The notes under the pieces: generated by a model
Told to the model about the DNA's origin: nothing
Database searches by the model: none
What the model saw: only the letters and a program-made list of their open reading frames with translations
Shown here: positions 1-12,020 of the stretch, one piece after another
How positions within the stretch are numbered: position 1 is the stretch's first letter
Layout: each line of letters begins with the position of its first letter
Translations under genes and position numbers: made by a program
Origin: Acanthococcus lagerstroemiae
Lineage: Eukaryota > Arthropoda > Insecta > Hemiptera > Eriococcidae
Reading direction: 5' to 3'
NCBI GenBank assembly: GCA_031841125.1
Contig: CM063106.1
Span: forward strand, 36,080,001 to 36,144,000
Length of the DNA stretch: 64,000 bases

Positions 1-3000
1 GATAAAACTCGCGTTTTCTATAATAAATTGAACCTCTGATAATCAAAATTATTACACTTCTTGCCTTTGTACCGAGCAGCACTAAGGAAATCCCGAAGTC
101 TGCTAGTACTCTGTGTTGGCATAGAAGAGACGCTTTCACAAATCAGTGGTCTAGTTGGTCCTCAATATGTGATCATCCAGTCAAAGCTATAAAGAACAGT
201 AGTGTGGCCAATAGCCCCTGTAACAATACACTTTCTTAGACTGATAAAACTCACGTTTTCTATAATAAATTGAACCTCTGATAATCAAAATTATTACACC
301 TGTTGCCTTTATACCGAGCAGCACTAAGGAAATCCCGAAGTCTGCTAGTACTCTGTGTTGGCATAGAAGAGACGCTTTCACAAATCAGCGGTATTGAAAA
401 GCATTTCCAAAAAGCAACGACCAGGTCTAGTGGAGATCTACACGATCATGTAAAGGCTGTAAAAATAAATTTGCGTCATGAAAGTTTGATGAGGAAGCAA
501 TACAAAACGAGAGCTAATGAAAAAATGAATTCTCTCACCTATAAGGCAGCAAAACTTGTACACCACATATTTGTATATCTAACGACGAATTTTCGTAGAT
601 CCAAAACTTCCAGAGAAAATCCAAAATCTGCTGGTATTGGGCGATTGCATAGAAGAGGCGCTTCCACGAATCAGCGGTCTAATAGAGCCTAGATGATTCG
701 ATCGTTATACTTTTATATCCAGTGACAAAATTCGGGAAACTCGACACATCCAAAATTTCCACGGAGGAAATCCAAAATCTGCTAGTACTCTTGCGCTGGC
801 GTAGAAGAGGCGCTTTCACAAATCAGTGGTCTAGTAGATCCTTGATATGTGATCATTCATTCAAAAGCGATGAAAATAATTTTACTATATCAAAGAAATA
901 AGTGAATTATTTTTATCTCAAAGGGGTTAGGTAAGACAATATAAAAATCGTAGAAAACCATGAAAATTTTGAAGTATTACACCACGTACCAGTGATTCAA
1001 GATACAAGGGATTTGGAAATTTCCACAGAAACTGCTGAAGCGTTTCCACAAAGCAACAACCTAGTCTAGTAGATCCTCTAAGATACGATCATTCAGCAGC
1101 TGTAAAAATGAAATTTGCAGTGTTAAAGTTCGGGGAATAATTCGATTAAACGAAAGCTAATAAAGAAAAATATATTCTCTCACCTATACGGCAGAAAAAT
1201 TTGTACTCATTTATATGTCTAACGACGAATGTTGGGGAACACGAACCAAAACTTCCAGAGAAATCCAGAATCTGCGGGGATTCAGTGATAGCATAGAAGA
1301 GGCGTTTCCACAAATCAGCGGTCTAGTTGTAGATCGTTGACAATCAGAAGTTGTATAAATAAATTTTACGTATCACAGTTGGGGGGGGGGACTCGAAAGC
1401 TAATGAATTCTTACTTATAAGGCAGGTATATTGTTACACCACATACTTTCATGTCCAGCGACGAATTTCGGGAAACTCAACAGATCCAAAACTTCCCTGG
1501 AGAAAATCCAAAATCTGTTCAATCAAAAGCTTTGCCATATCACAATTCGGAGGAAAAATTCGAAAGTGAATGTAAAAATGAATTCTCACTAGTAAGGCGA
1601 GTACATTGTTACAACACCACATACTTCTCGACGAATTTCGGGAAACTCAACAGATCCAGAATTTCCACGGAGGAAATCCAAAATCTGCTAGTACTCAGTG
1701 CTGACATAGAAGAGGCGCTTTTACCAATCAGCGGTCTAGTAGATCCTTGATGATACTCGTATGTGATCATTCAGTCAAATGCTAGGAAAATAATTTTGCT
1801 GTATCAAAATTCGAAAAAAAAAAACATGAAAATCCAAAATTCGAAGTATTACGCTACATACCTGTGATTCAAGATGGATTTGGAAACTTTGACAAGTCCA
1901 GAATTTTAACGGAGAAGTACCAAAAAATGTTGGTGTTTGGTGTTTCCGCTGAAGCATTTGAACGAAGCGACGGCCAGGTCTAGTCAATCCGCTATGATAC
2001 GATCATTCAGAAGCTGTAAAAATAAATTTGCAGTATCAAAATTCGGGAAAGCAATACAAAATGAAAAAATGAATTCTCTCACCTTAATAAGGCAGCAAAA
2101 TTTGTACATCACCTATTTTTATATCTAGCGACGAATTTTGGGGAACGCGACAGATTCAAAACTTCCAGAAAATGTGCCTCCACGAATCAATGGGTTTAGT
2201 AGAACCTTGATGATTCAATCATAAGCTGTATATAGATAAATTTACCATGTCACAATTCGGGGGGGGGGGGATTCAAAAGCTAATGAGAAATTGAATTCTC
2301 TCACTTATAAGGGAGGTAAATTATTGCAACACATACTTTTATGTCCGGCGGCGGAGAAAATCCAAAATCTGTTCAATCAAAAGATTTGTCATATCACAAT
2401 TCGGGGAAAAAATTCGAAAGCTAATGGTCAAATGAATTCTCTCTCTCATAAGGCAGTTAAATTGCTACACCACCACACCACATACTTTCATGTCCAGCGA
2501 CTCATTTTGGGAAACTCGGCTGGAAATCCAGAATCGGTTCAATTCCTGGATAAAATTCGAAAGCTCATGGGAAAATGAATTCTCTCACTTGTAAGGCAGG
2601 TAAATTGTTACACCATCACGTATGTCCAGCGACGAATTTTGAAAAACTCGGCAGATCCAAAAGTTCCACGGAGAAAATCTAAAATCTGCTAGTACTCTGT
2701 GTTGGGATAGAAGGCACTTTCACAGATCAGCGGTCTAGAAAATCCTCAATTTAAGTGATCATTCAATCAAAGGATATAAAAATTATTTTTCTGTGTTAAA
2801 ATTTTACAAAAAATGAAGATAATTAGAAATAAAAAGAATTATTTCGATCTGAAAGGGTTTAGGTAAGACGATATACAAAGCTTACGAACCCATGAAAATC
2901 CGAAGTATTATGCTACATACCAGTGATTCAAGACGGATTTGGAAACTTCGATAGGTCCAGAATTTTAACGGAGAAGTACCAAAAAATGTTGGTGTTTGGT

Positions 3001-5400
3001 GTTTCTGCTGAAGCATTTGAACGAAGCGACAGCCAGGTCTAGTCAATCCGCTATGATACGATCATTCAGAAGCTGTAAAAATAAATTTGCAGTATCAAAA
3101 TTCGGGAAAGCAATATAATATGAATTCTAATGAAAAATGAATTCTCTCACCTATAAGGCAGCAAAATTTGTACATCACATACTTTGATATCTAGCGACGA
3201 ATTTCAGGGAACGTGACAGATCCAAAACTTCCAGAGAATATCCAATAGAAGAGGCGCTTCCAGGATCTTCAATCAGAAGCTGTAATAATAAATTTTCTCC
3301 ATTACAATTCGGGGGGGGGGGGGAAATTCGAACACCACACACTTCCATGTCCAGCAACAAATTTTGGGAAACTAGACCAAAGTATTACGCTACCTACCAA
3401 TGATTCAAGATACAAGGGATTTGGGAATTTCGACATATCCAGGACTTTCACAGAGAAATACCAAAAAATGCTGATGTTTAGTATCTCCGCTGGAGCGTTC
3501 CACAAAGCGACGGCCAGGTGTAGTAGATCCACTAAGATGCGATCATTCAGAAGCTGTAAAAATAAATTTGCAGTATCAAAGTTCGGAGATTTTCTCACCT
3601 ATAAGGCAGCAAGATTTATGCATCATAGATTTAGTTTTTTATATCTAGCGACGAATTTTTGGGGAAGGCGACAGATCCAAAACTTCCAGAGAATATCCAA
3701 AATCTGCTGGTATTCGGTGATGGCATAGAAGGGGCGCTTCCACGAATTAGCGATCTGGTAGATCCTCAAAGATTCGATCATGTAATCAGAAGATAAATAT
3801 GCCGTATCACAATTCGGGGAGAAAATTCGAAAGCTAGTGATAAAATAAATTCTCTCATTTATAAGGCAGGCAAATTTTTGGGAAGATAATATAGAAATCT
3901 TACGAACCCATGAAAATCTGAAGCATTATACCACGTACCAATGATTTAAGATACGAGGGATTTGGAAATTTCGACAGCGGTGTTTCTGCTAAAGCATTTC
4001 CAGGAAGCAACGTCCAGGTCTAGTAGATCCTCTAACTTACGATCATTCAGATGCTGTAAAAATAAATTTGCAGTACCAAAATTCAAGGAAGCAATAGAAG
4101 GCAGCAAAATTAGTACATCATATTTTTATATCTGGCGACGAATTTCGGAAAACGCAACAGGTCCAAAACTTCCAGAGAAATTCCAGAATCTGTATTTATT
4201 CGGTGACTACATAGACGAGGCGCTTCCACAAATCAGCAGTCTAGTAGATCCTCGATGATTCGATCGTTCAATCAGAAGCTGTATATAACTAAATTTGCGG
4301 TATCACAATTTGAGGGGGGGGGGGGTCGAAAGCTAATGAAAAAATTAATTCTCCCACTTAGAAGGCAGGTAAATAGTTATACCACACACTGCATACTGTC
4401 ATGTCCAGCAACGAATTTCTGGAAACTCGACAGATCCAAATGCTTCACGGAGAAAATCCAAAATCTATTCTATTACAACTCGGGGGAAAATTCAAAAGCT
4501 AATGGAAAAATGAATTCTCTCACTTGTAAGGCAGGTAAATTGTTACAACACCGCATACTTTTATGTCCAGTAACGAATTTCGGGAAACTCGATAGATCCG
4601 AATGTTCCACAGAGAAAACCCAAATCTGTTCAATCAAAAGCAACAAAAATAATTTAAATTAAATTAAACAAAGTGAACTTATACAATCTAAAAGGGGTTA
4701 GATGAGACGATATATAAATCTTTCAACCGATCCAAATTAAAATTAATACGCCACATACCGTTAATCTAAGGTGCGATGGATTTAGAAATTTCACGGAGAA
4801 AATCCAAAAAGTGCTGGTGTTTAGTGTTTTGTGTCGAAGAAGTGTTTTCACGAAGCAATGGCCAGATCTACTATCGTTCAATCAGAAGTTGTAAAAATAA
4901 TTTTGTTAAACCACAATTTGGAGGGGGGGATACGCTAATGAAAATTCATTCCCTCGCCTATAATGCGAAAATCGTTGAAATCAGAAGCTATAAAATTTAT
5001 GTTATTTTGCTGTATCACAATCTGGGGAAAAAATATGAACCCGAATAAGAAAATTAATTCTCTCACCTACAAGGTAACAAAATTTTTACGCCACATACTG
5101 TTATATTCAGCAACAAATTTCGAAAAATTCGCTTCCACGGAGAAAATTCAAAATCTGCTGGTACTTAATACTTGCACAGAAGAGGCGCTTCCATGAATCA
5201 GCCGTCTAATAAATCCTCGATGATACCATTGTTCAATCGGAAGCTTTAAAATAAATTTGCAGTATCACAATTCGGGGGAAAAATTCGAAAGCTTATGAAA
5301 AAATGAATTCTCTCACCTATAAACTAGCAAAATTGTTACACCACATACTGTTTATATCCAGCGACGTATTTCGTGAAACTCGGAAAATTCAAAACTTCCG
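1..5400. repeat. Complex degenerate tandem array A
   Basis: A long non-coding array is built from re-used modules. One module begins with AATTCTCTCACCTATAAGG and recurs near 529, 1174, 1406, 1580, 2068, 2294, 2432, 2575, 3137, 3592, 3847, 4340, 4510, 5055 and 5305, at irregular spacings of about 140-650 bp. A second module (TGTTTCCGCTGAAGC... followed by CAGAAGCTGTAAAAAT) occurs near 1920 and 2977 almost unchanged (offset ~1057 bp) and more weakly near 1034, 3460, 3975 and 4805. The first 140 bases recur at 241 (offset 240 bp). Short ORFs here are shadows of the repeat and show no protein-family signal. It looks like satellite DNA with mixed higher-order units. Confidence 0.85.
1381..4929 (+). 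repeat. Recurrent poly-G tracts inside array A
   Basis: G runs sit at the same place in several array units, right after a TCACAATTYG-like motif: G10 at 1381-1390, G12 at 2259-2270, G13 at 3311-3323, G12 at 4314-4325 and G7 at 4923-4929. Sister units have only G4-G5 there (for example near 5272). This is length expansion of one position in the repeat. Confidence 0.8.
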
Positions 5401-5404
5401 CAAG

Positions 5405-6610
5405 CAAAATCAAACCTCCATCCGACTTGGCGAATCCAAGCATCCAATCCAAAATGCACACGACTTGATCGGATTTGAAATTCATGAACTCGAACGAAGG
5501 AGGCAGATCACGACTAGTAATCACATGCAGCAAACATCCAAAAATATGGCGAACAAAATACATATAACAGTCAAATGAAAAACGCAGCATCACATGCAGC
5601 AAACATGCAAAAATACGACTATCAAATATGTAATAAACCAAATATAACAGTCGAAGGACAGGCAACAGGCAATCATTTGGGTACCAAAATTAAACATGCA
5701 AAATCGACATAACTCGCGTTACAGGTGCAAAATCAAAATTCCATCCGACTTGCCGAATCCAAGCATTCAATTCTAAATGCACACGACTTGATCGGATTCG
5801 AAATTATTGAACGAAGGAGGCAGATTACAATCAGTAATCACATGTAGCAAACATAAAAAATATGGCGAACAAAATACATATAACAATCAAATGACAAACG
5901 CAGCAACCACATGCAGCAAACATGCAAAAATGCGACTATCAATCAAATATGTAAAAAACCAAATATAACAATCGAAGGACAGGCCACATGCAATCATTGG
6001 GGTACCAAAATTATACATGCAAAATCGGCATAACACTGGCCACATGCAATCTTTGGGGTACCAAAATTATACATGCAAAATCGGCATAACACTATACGGG
6101 TGCAAAATTAAAACTCCATCAGACTTGGCGAATCCAAGCAACCAATCCAAAATGCACACATGGATCGGATCCAAAATTCTTGAACAATAGAGGCAGATCA
6201 TGACCAGTTATCACATGCAGCAAACATCCAAAAATATGGTGAACAAAATATATAGGATAGTCAAATAGCAAGCCCGGTAACCGCATGCAGCAAACATGCA
6301 AAAATATGACGATCGATCAAATATGTGGTAAAATATAACAGTCAAATGACAGGCAACAACCAAGATAGAACACGACCAGTAACCACATGCAGCAAACATG
6401 AAAAAATACGACAATCAATCAAAGATGTATTAAACCAAACATAACAGTCAAAGGACAGGCAACAGGCAATCATTTGGGTACCAAAATTAAACATGCAAAA
6501 ACGACATAACTCACAGTACGGATGCAAAATCAAAACTCCATCACGACTTAGTAAATCCAAGCATCTAATCCAAAATGCACACGACAAGCCCGGATCCGAA
6601 ATATTACAGA
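5405..6610. repeat. Tandem array B (four units, 324-421 bp)
   Basis: Four copies of a module starting CCATCMGACTTGGCGAATCC and ending in a CATGCAGCAAACATGCAAAA-rich part begin near 5417, 5741, 6115 and 6536. Internal sub-duplications (the GGGGTACCAAAATTATACA block occurs twice around 5998-6085) make unit length vary. Minus-strand ORFs of 60-109 codons repeat the same low-quality peptide in each unit and are best read as repeat artefacts. Confidence 0.8.
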
Positions 6611-6999
6611 AATTTCCAAGGAGAGATACTTCGTGCTAATGATATTCGAATATAACTGATGCCGACGAAATTTGAAATCTCTAGAGTGACTGAGCCCAAA
6701 AATGTACATCGACGTTAATTGGCTTTGAATACGGAGTGGGGCAGTAGGAACTACCCAACCAGAGATACGTACGTCGTAGAAAAAATGCCTTCGACTGGAC
6801 TCGTATATTGTAAATAAAATTCCCCAAATTCGTATTGCGACAGGTATAAGGGCGGCGAAGACAATGGTCCAGCTTTCTCACGAGTGACAGAGAAAATCAA
6901 ACGATTGTTTAAGGACGTGATATATTGATAGCTGAAAGGTAATTCGTTAGCCGGGAGGGGTACAACCGCATTTTGACAAAGAAAACAGGTCAACAAAAT
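6611..6999. other. No recognised feature
   Basis: Nothing is supported here. Minus-strand ORFs of 66 and 144 codons overlap this stretch and the 69-bp duplication that follows, with no recognisable domain. Confidence 0.5.
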
Positions 7000-7137
7000 T
7001 TCCGAATCCTGGTTAAGCCGGGGAATTTCAAAACTATCTGCCCCAGTCATGACCTTTACGAGGTATGGTTCCGAATCTTGGTCAAGTCGGGGAATTTCGA
7101 AACTACCTGCTCCAGTCGTGACCTTCACGAGGTATGG
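7000..7137. repeat. 69-bp tandem duplication
   Basis: Two adjacent copies, 7000-7068 and 7069-7137, both run from TTCCGAATC to CGAGGTATGG with about nine substitutions. The flanking sequence shows no third copy. Confidence 0.85.
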
Positions 7138-7661
7138 AAATAATTTTGGCGTACAGTGTGTCCAAAAAAATACAGCTCGAAACAAATTTCGCTACTTCAT
7201 ACGAAGAACGTATCATTTGGGAAAGAATGGAAATTCTCTTGAACACAGAAACATTAAAATCAACTGGAAAAATTGCCCTCAGTGGAGAACATTTTTTTTT
7301 AAATCAGGAAATCAGTGGGTAAATTTCTAAGTCCAAGCTTTTTACTTCTGTTTTATTGGGACATTGCCATTCGTTAGAAAAATCGGAAAGAGGTAATTTT
7401 TTGAGTTGGCAGCGCGCTTCTTGCAATCACTTTTTTCTCTTTTCTTCCAACCATTTTTTCAGTAATTGACTACAAAGTGCGTTCGTGTTGTTGATGGAAA
7501 TTTCCATGAAATTTATTCTTCCAATCATCTTTAGGCTCTACCAACGTCGTCACTGTTAGTAAGTGTACAATGTGCTCTGTATGTGTGTGTGTGCGTGTGT
7601 CCTAAAACGACAAGTTCGTGAGCTTATATACTAGTTTGATGGAATAATTTCAAATTTCAAC
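7138..7661. other. No recognised feature
   Basis: Unique-looking AT-rich DNA with a short TG-rich run near 7578-7600. ORFs of 62 and 93 codons show no family signal. Confidence 0.5.
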
Positions 7662-8376
7662 TAAGGTAGGTAAGTCCGATAAGGCCCGAATCCTCAATAA
7701 GGCCCAATGTACCAATCTTGACTACTATGCTTCAGACTGCATTACAATGTATGATGTGGCAACACTGTCAATTTGTTTTTATCATGATATCAATCCACTG
7801 GTGCAAGATATGGCGCTTGATATTTTTTCAATTACGAAAAAAAAATGCTCCTATATGTTTTTCGTGTAACTTAGTTGATTTATTATGTTAGTAAAATAGA
7901 ATTTATCCAGAAATTAAGTTGTAGTGGTAGTTGGTTAACAATCAACTACAGAAATATGAAATTTGTGAAATTTGCGACCGAGGTATGTGATGTTCATATT
8001 ACGAAAACTAATGGTATGTCATCTAATAAGGCCTAACCTGGTAAAATCAGTTGTTAATAAATTTCAATTATAACTCATTCCACATTTAGTCTTAAATTTA
8101 TATTTGCATCATACGCACTTACCCATTTATTTACCGAATTTCAGGTCAGGCCTTATTAGGTTTAGATCGGGCCGTCTTTTATTAGGTTTTGAAAAATGGG
8201 TATTTTCAGTAGAGGATCTAAGGGATGTGAAGCAGTGTAGAAAAATTTCAAGATGGCCAATTTGTAGATATTTCAGTCGACGACTACCACAAAAAAAGAA
8301 AAAAGTAAAAACACGTATATGAAAGCCTGGAGAGCCAGAACCTTGAATTAGGGCCTTATTGGGCTCACCTACCTTA
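7662..8376. mobile_element. MITE with 26-bp TIRs, Tc1/mariner-like TA target
   Basis: The left end TAAGGTAGGTAAGTCC (7662 on) and the reverse complement of the right end (8351-8376) match over 26 bp with three differences. Both ends start with TA, as expected for a TA target duplication of the Tc1/mariner group. AATAAGGCC/GGCCTTATT motifs recur inside near 8028 and 8150. The 715-bp interior has one 72-codon ORF with no transposase motif, so the element is non-autonomous. The superfamily is inferred from the TA ends only. Confidence 0.7.
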
Positions 8377-9770
8377 CCTGGATTGATCGTGTGATTGAAA
8401 TAATTGGTGGTTTTTCTCCGAAGCTGGTAAACATCCAGTCGCGAAAATTTTCTTTATTGCCGCTGGTTCTACGAGTACATGTCGTTTCTATAAACTCGGG
8501 TGCTGTTTTGTCGATATGACTGCTGAAAATCCGAACAGGTTCTTGAGGTCAATATTCGGTGAGTGTTATTAATTACAGCGGATATACAGGGAGTTACTGA
8601 TCAACTGAAAATTCGAACGTTGCCTTTACTCGTCTGTTGAAATAATATCTGAAACACTTGTCGATTGTCGTACTAATCATGTTGCAATTTCGTTCTTAAT
8701 AAAGGCATCGAAAATTTTGAGGACGGCGGCTCACAGCAGTTCATCATTACCCTACAGCAACAAAAAAATTTCGCCGCCTGCGGTGTAAGCCACATGAGCC
8801 TTACAGGAAATCTGTCCCTGCCGGTAATCGAATGGAAACGTAGCAATACAATTTCGATAAGTTTCTCTGCGGTTTGTTTATCAATCTGTGTTTTTTCTAT
8901 AACCTGTCACTTGTCAGTAAAGCTACCGTTTAAGAGAATACAGGAGCCCAGGGGATGCTACGCCGCACCGTTGGAAACCACATTTAGGAGGAAAAGTGAT
9001 GATGAGAAGGGAAAAAATCGAAGAAAGTGGAAAACCGATGCATTTGTGGATTACTTTATTAATACTCGTAAACTTCGCATCAACATTATTTGAAATCTGA
9101 TGTGCTCGGCTCTTCTTTATTTGAGGCATATAGAATCAAATGTCTACTTCTCGACATTTTTCGGAAAATGAGTTAAGTACGGTTTACAGGAACTCGCACA
9201 GCAATACGTGCGGTAAAACAAATATATGGGTCATTATATTCAAGTTGGTATGGAAAAATTCACCTATTTCCGCGCAATTTTAAGCAACAGTACGCACTGA
9301 GGCGGTTCTTTACATTTTACTCGGAAGTTGAGGAAACGGAGAAGTAGACGTTTTATCTAATATGCCTCCTTTGTGATATGTTTCTGCATATATGGCGTAA
9401 GGGACATTCTTCAGAAACGGAAAATATTAAGATGGCATTTTCTTTTATTGCTCGCCCCCCCCCGCCCCCATTATATTTAGTTCATATGTACAGAGAATAT
9501 TTAACCACGGAACACGAGCATCAAAATTGGTAGGGGACGAATTTTGCCTCCGACGACAGATATCTTGCCCGAGGCGGAAGCTCTGATACCCACGACTACA
9601 AACAAAGCAGCTTCAAGAATTTTATTTTCCTGTGACTTTCTGAAAATTATGCTATTACATGCGCCAGTGACAATGAGCTGGCATCTGGATCGTATTCGGT
9701 GATCAACTGATCAAGTATTACCATTTGTTGTGCTGAAAAATTTACAAGCAGAGTAGCCACTTTCTGGAAT
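8377..9770. other. No recognised gene; short C-rich tract
   Basis: A 99-codon plus-strand ORF (8794-9093) shows no domain and no neighbouring gene structure. A C-rich run lies near 9455-9470. The last eight bases (9763-9770) are the left target duplication of the next element. Confidence 0.4.
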
Positions 9771-10248
9771 CAGAGATGGAAAGCAAGCTAAAAGCTGAAA
9801 GCGGAAAGCCAAAAGCGAAGAGATTTTTACCTAAAAAGCAAAAGCTGAAAGCAAGAGCTAGAATGTACAAATAATTGAAAGCAAAAGCAAAAGTTCTAAT
9901 TTTTCCAGCTTTTCCAGTATTTATCGATTTATAAATTATAATTTCAAATTTTCATTTTAATTTTTATTATCTTAATGGTAAGTGCTGTTGAAGTGTTAAC
10001 CATTAAGCAGTGTTGTGAAAAGCTATTTCTAAAAAATATAATGTACAAAATATTCAAATTTAGGGAAAAAGCCGAAAGTCAAAAGCGGAAAGCTGAAAGC
10101 TTATGCTTTTTGCGTTGAAAAGCAAACGCCAAAAGGGAAAGCTGAATATGAAAAAATTTGAAAAGCAAAAGCTGTAGTTTTATTTTCCAAGGTCAGAAGC
10201 TAAAGCTGTAAGCAAAAGTTTTATCATAACTATGGCTTTCCAACTCTG
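9771..10248. mobile_element. hAT-type MITE with 8-bp TSD and AAAGC subterminal repeats
   Basis: The ends CAGAGATGGAAAGC (left) and CAGAGTTGGAAAGC (right, reverse complement) are inverted repeats. They are flanked by the perfect 8-bp direct repeat TCTGGAAT at 9763-9770 and 10249-10256. CAG-starting termini and 8-bp duplications are typical of hAT transposons. Both subterminal regions are packed with AAAGC/AAAAGCTGAAAGC motifs, a likely transposase-binding array. The 478-bp interior encodes nothing. Confidence 0.9.
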
Positions 10249-11139
10249 TCTGGAATACCGAGAAAAGTCAGGGAATTTTTTCAGTCTGGAATATTCTCAG
10301 AGTTAACTTTGAACTAAAGACTGTTTTTGCTCAATATTTCAAGCTGGATTCGAATTCGAGACGACAAAGACGACAAGGAAAACAAAGACGACAAAGTTGG
10401 CTGTTTTAAATGAATCACATTTCTCACTAAATGGTCGTTTTCTTCTTTTTATTGTGGCCTTCAGTTCAGAACCAAAATCTAAATGATTTTAGATCAATTT
10501 TGACAATGAATTCGAATTCGTCTCGAAAATTTGACTACTAAGCACCAGCGCTGACGCCGAAACTCCTCAAAAATTTTTGCGCCTCAAAAAAGTCATGTTA
10601 TAGCGTAGAGAAATTTTCAAAATTCGAGTATCACTAAATTTTGAATTAAAGACTATTTTCTACTCCGTATTTCAAGCGGAATTCGAGTTCGAGACGACAA
10701 AGCCAACAAAGACAACTAAAATGGCCAAGCCGACAAAGACCACAAAGACTACAAAGTTGGCTGCTTTGAATGAATCAAATTTCTCACTAAGTGGTCTTTT
10801 TCTTCTTTATATTGCGACCTTCACTTGGAAACCAAAATTTAAATGATTCTAGCTCAATTTTGACGATGTATTCGAATTCTCCTCAGAAATGTGAGTATTA
10901 AGCACCAGCGCTGACGCCAAAGCTCTCCAAAAATTTTTGCCCCCCAAAGAATGCACGTTATAGCATGAAGAAATTTTCAAAATTGGAAAAAACAACTAAA
11001 TTTTGAATTAAAGGTTGTTTTTTACTCAACTTTTCAAGTGGAATTTGAATTCGAGACGACAAAGACGTCCAAGACGCAAAGTCGGCAAAGATGACATAGA
11101 CGACAAAGATAGCAAAGGCGACTAAGACGGTACAGACCA

Positions 11140-12020
11140 CTGTCGTGGTAGTCGGATAGCCTCTCGGGCTATTGAGAGTCGTTGCCGTTGATAGATGGTG
11201 AATAACGGGGTCCACAGCGTGGCCCGTGGGGGCTGCTCGGATCGAACCCCTGATTATAAGTGATCGGCTCGACAAATAACGTGGTAGGACTTTTCACCAA
11301 TAATTTTAAATGTACTTTAAATAACAATTTCAGCAGTTGCTGTTAGGCTTTTGGATCACCGACACGACAGAGTACTAAGACTACACTTTGAGTTTAAATT
11401 TCTAAGTCCGAAAAGGTGCTGGATCGGGAGAGATCAGCGAGAGCTACACTTGATATGAGCGATTTAGAACCAAGACCAAGACTGAATCTCTATTCAGGAG
11501 TTATATACTAATGATCGATCATTTGACGATGATGTCTCTGCCTATGAGGAAGATGTCACCATGAGGTAATTGGAGACACGAGGGACACGTTGACTATCTT
11601 TGAAGGGTGGCGCGTGTAGGCTACTCGATTCAGAGCGAATGGTTCGAAATATAAGTGTGAAATATAGGTATAGAAATTATACATTGTACTTTCTTAGTTT
11701 TCTCGGATTTGTTTCTGGCGCGTGTGGGATGGCGTCGAAATATAGAATCTGCGACAGGCAGACGTTCGCGGGTATTTTGCACTGTCGAGGCCATGGCCAT
11801 GAAGAAGAGTATCGATCGAGTTCTCAGAACTCGAGGAAGGCGTATGATTTTTCGATATTGCATTTTAATTACGATCGTGCGACCAGTGGCCGTCTTGGTG
11901 ACAACCACATGAAGGCCATTTGAGCATACACGTGCCGTTGACAATTTCGTTTTGGTGGGAGATACACACCGACTCTAGTGCGAACTAACACTTCTAAACT
12001 GTCCCACGAGATGTGATCGA
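11140..12020. mobile_element. Unidentified ~880-bp insertion in array C
   Basis: The array breaks off within the 9-mer tract near 11140 and resumes at GTTGGCTGCTTTAAATC near 12020, so this block is an insertion. It is more GC-rich than the array and contains a tRNA-like segment on the minus strand. No terminal inverted repeat, target duplication or coding domain could be made out; three overlapping ORFs of ~67-107 codons look random. It could be a tRNA-derived SINE plus other DNA, or a solo LTR. Confidence 0.5.
11225..11295 (-). ncRNA. tRNA-like pol III B-box segment (pseudo-tRNA or SINE head)
   Basis: Read on the minus strand, CACTTATAATCAGG is followed by GGTTCGATCC, a near-consensus B box, at the spacing of an anticodon loop and T arm. 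The loop resembles an Ile (TAT) anticodon loop. The anticodon stem does not pair well, the variable loop is missing and box A is weak. This is therefore not an intact tRNA gene; a tRNA-derived SINE head or decayed tRNA fits best. Confidence 0.35.

Noticed and set aside
5303..6587. Series of similar short ORFs on the minus strand
   Set aside because: They are the same frame re-read in each unit of array B, with no protein-family signal.
11225..11295. Functional tRNA-Ile gene
   Set aside because: B box is good but the anticodon stem does not pair, the variable loop is missing and box A is poor.
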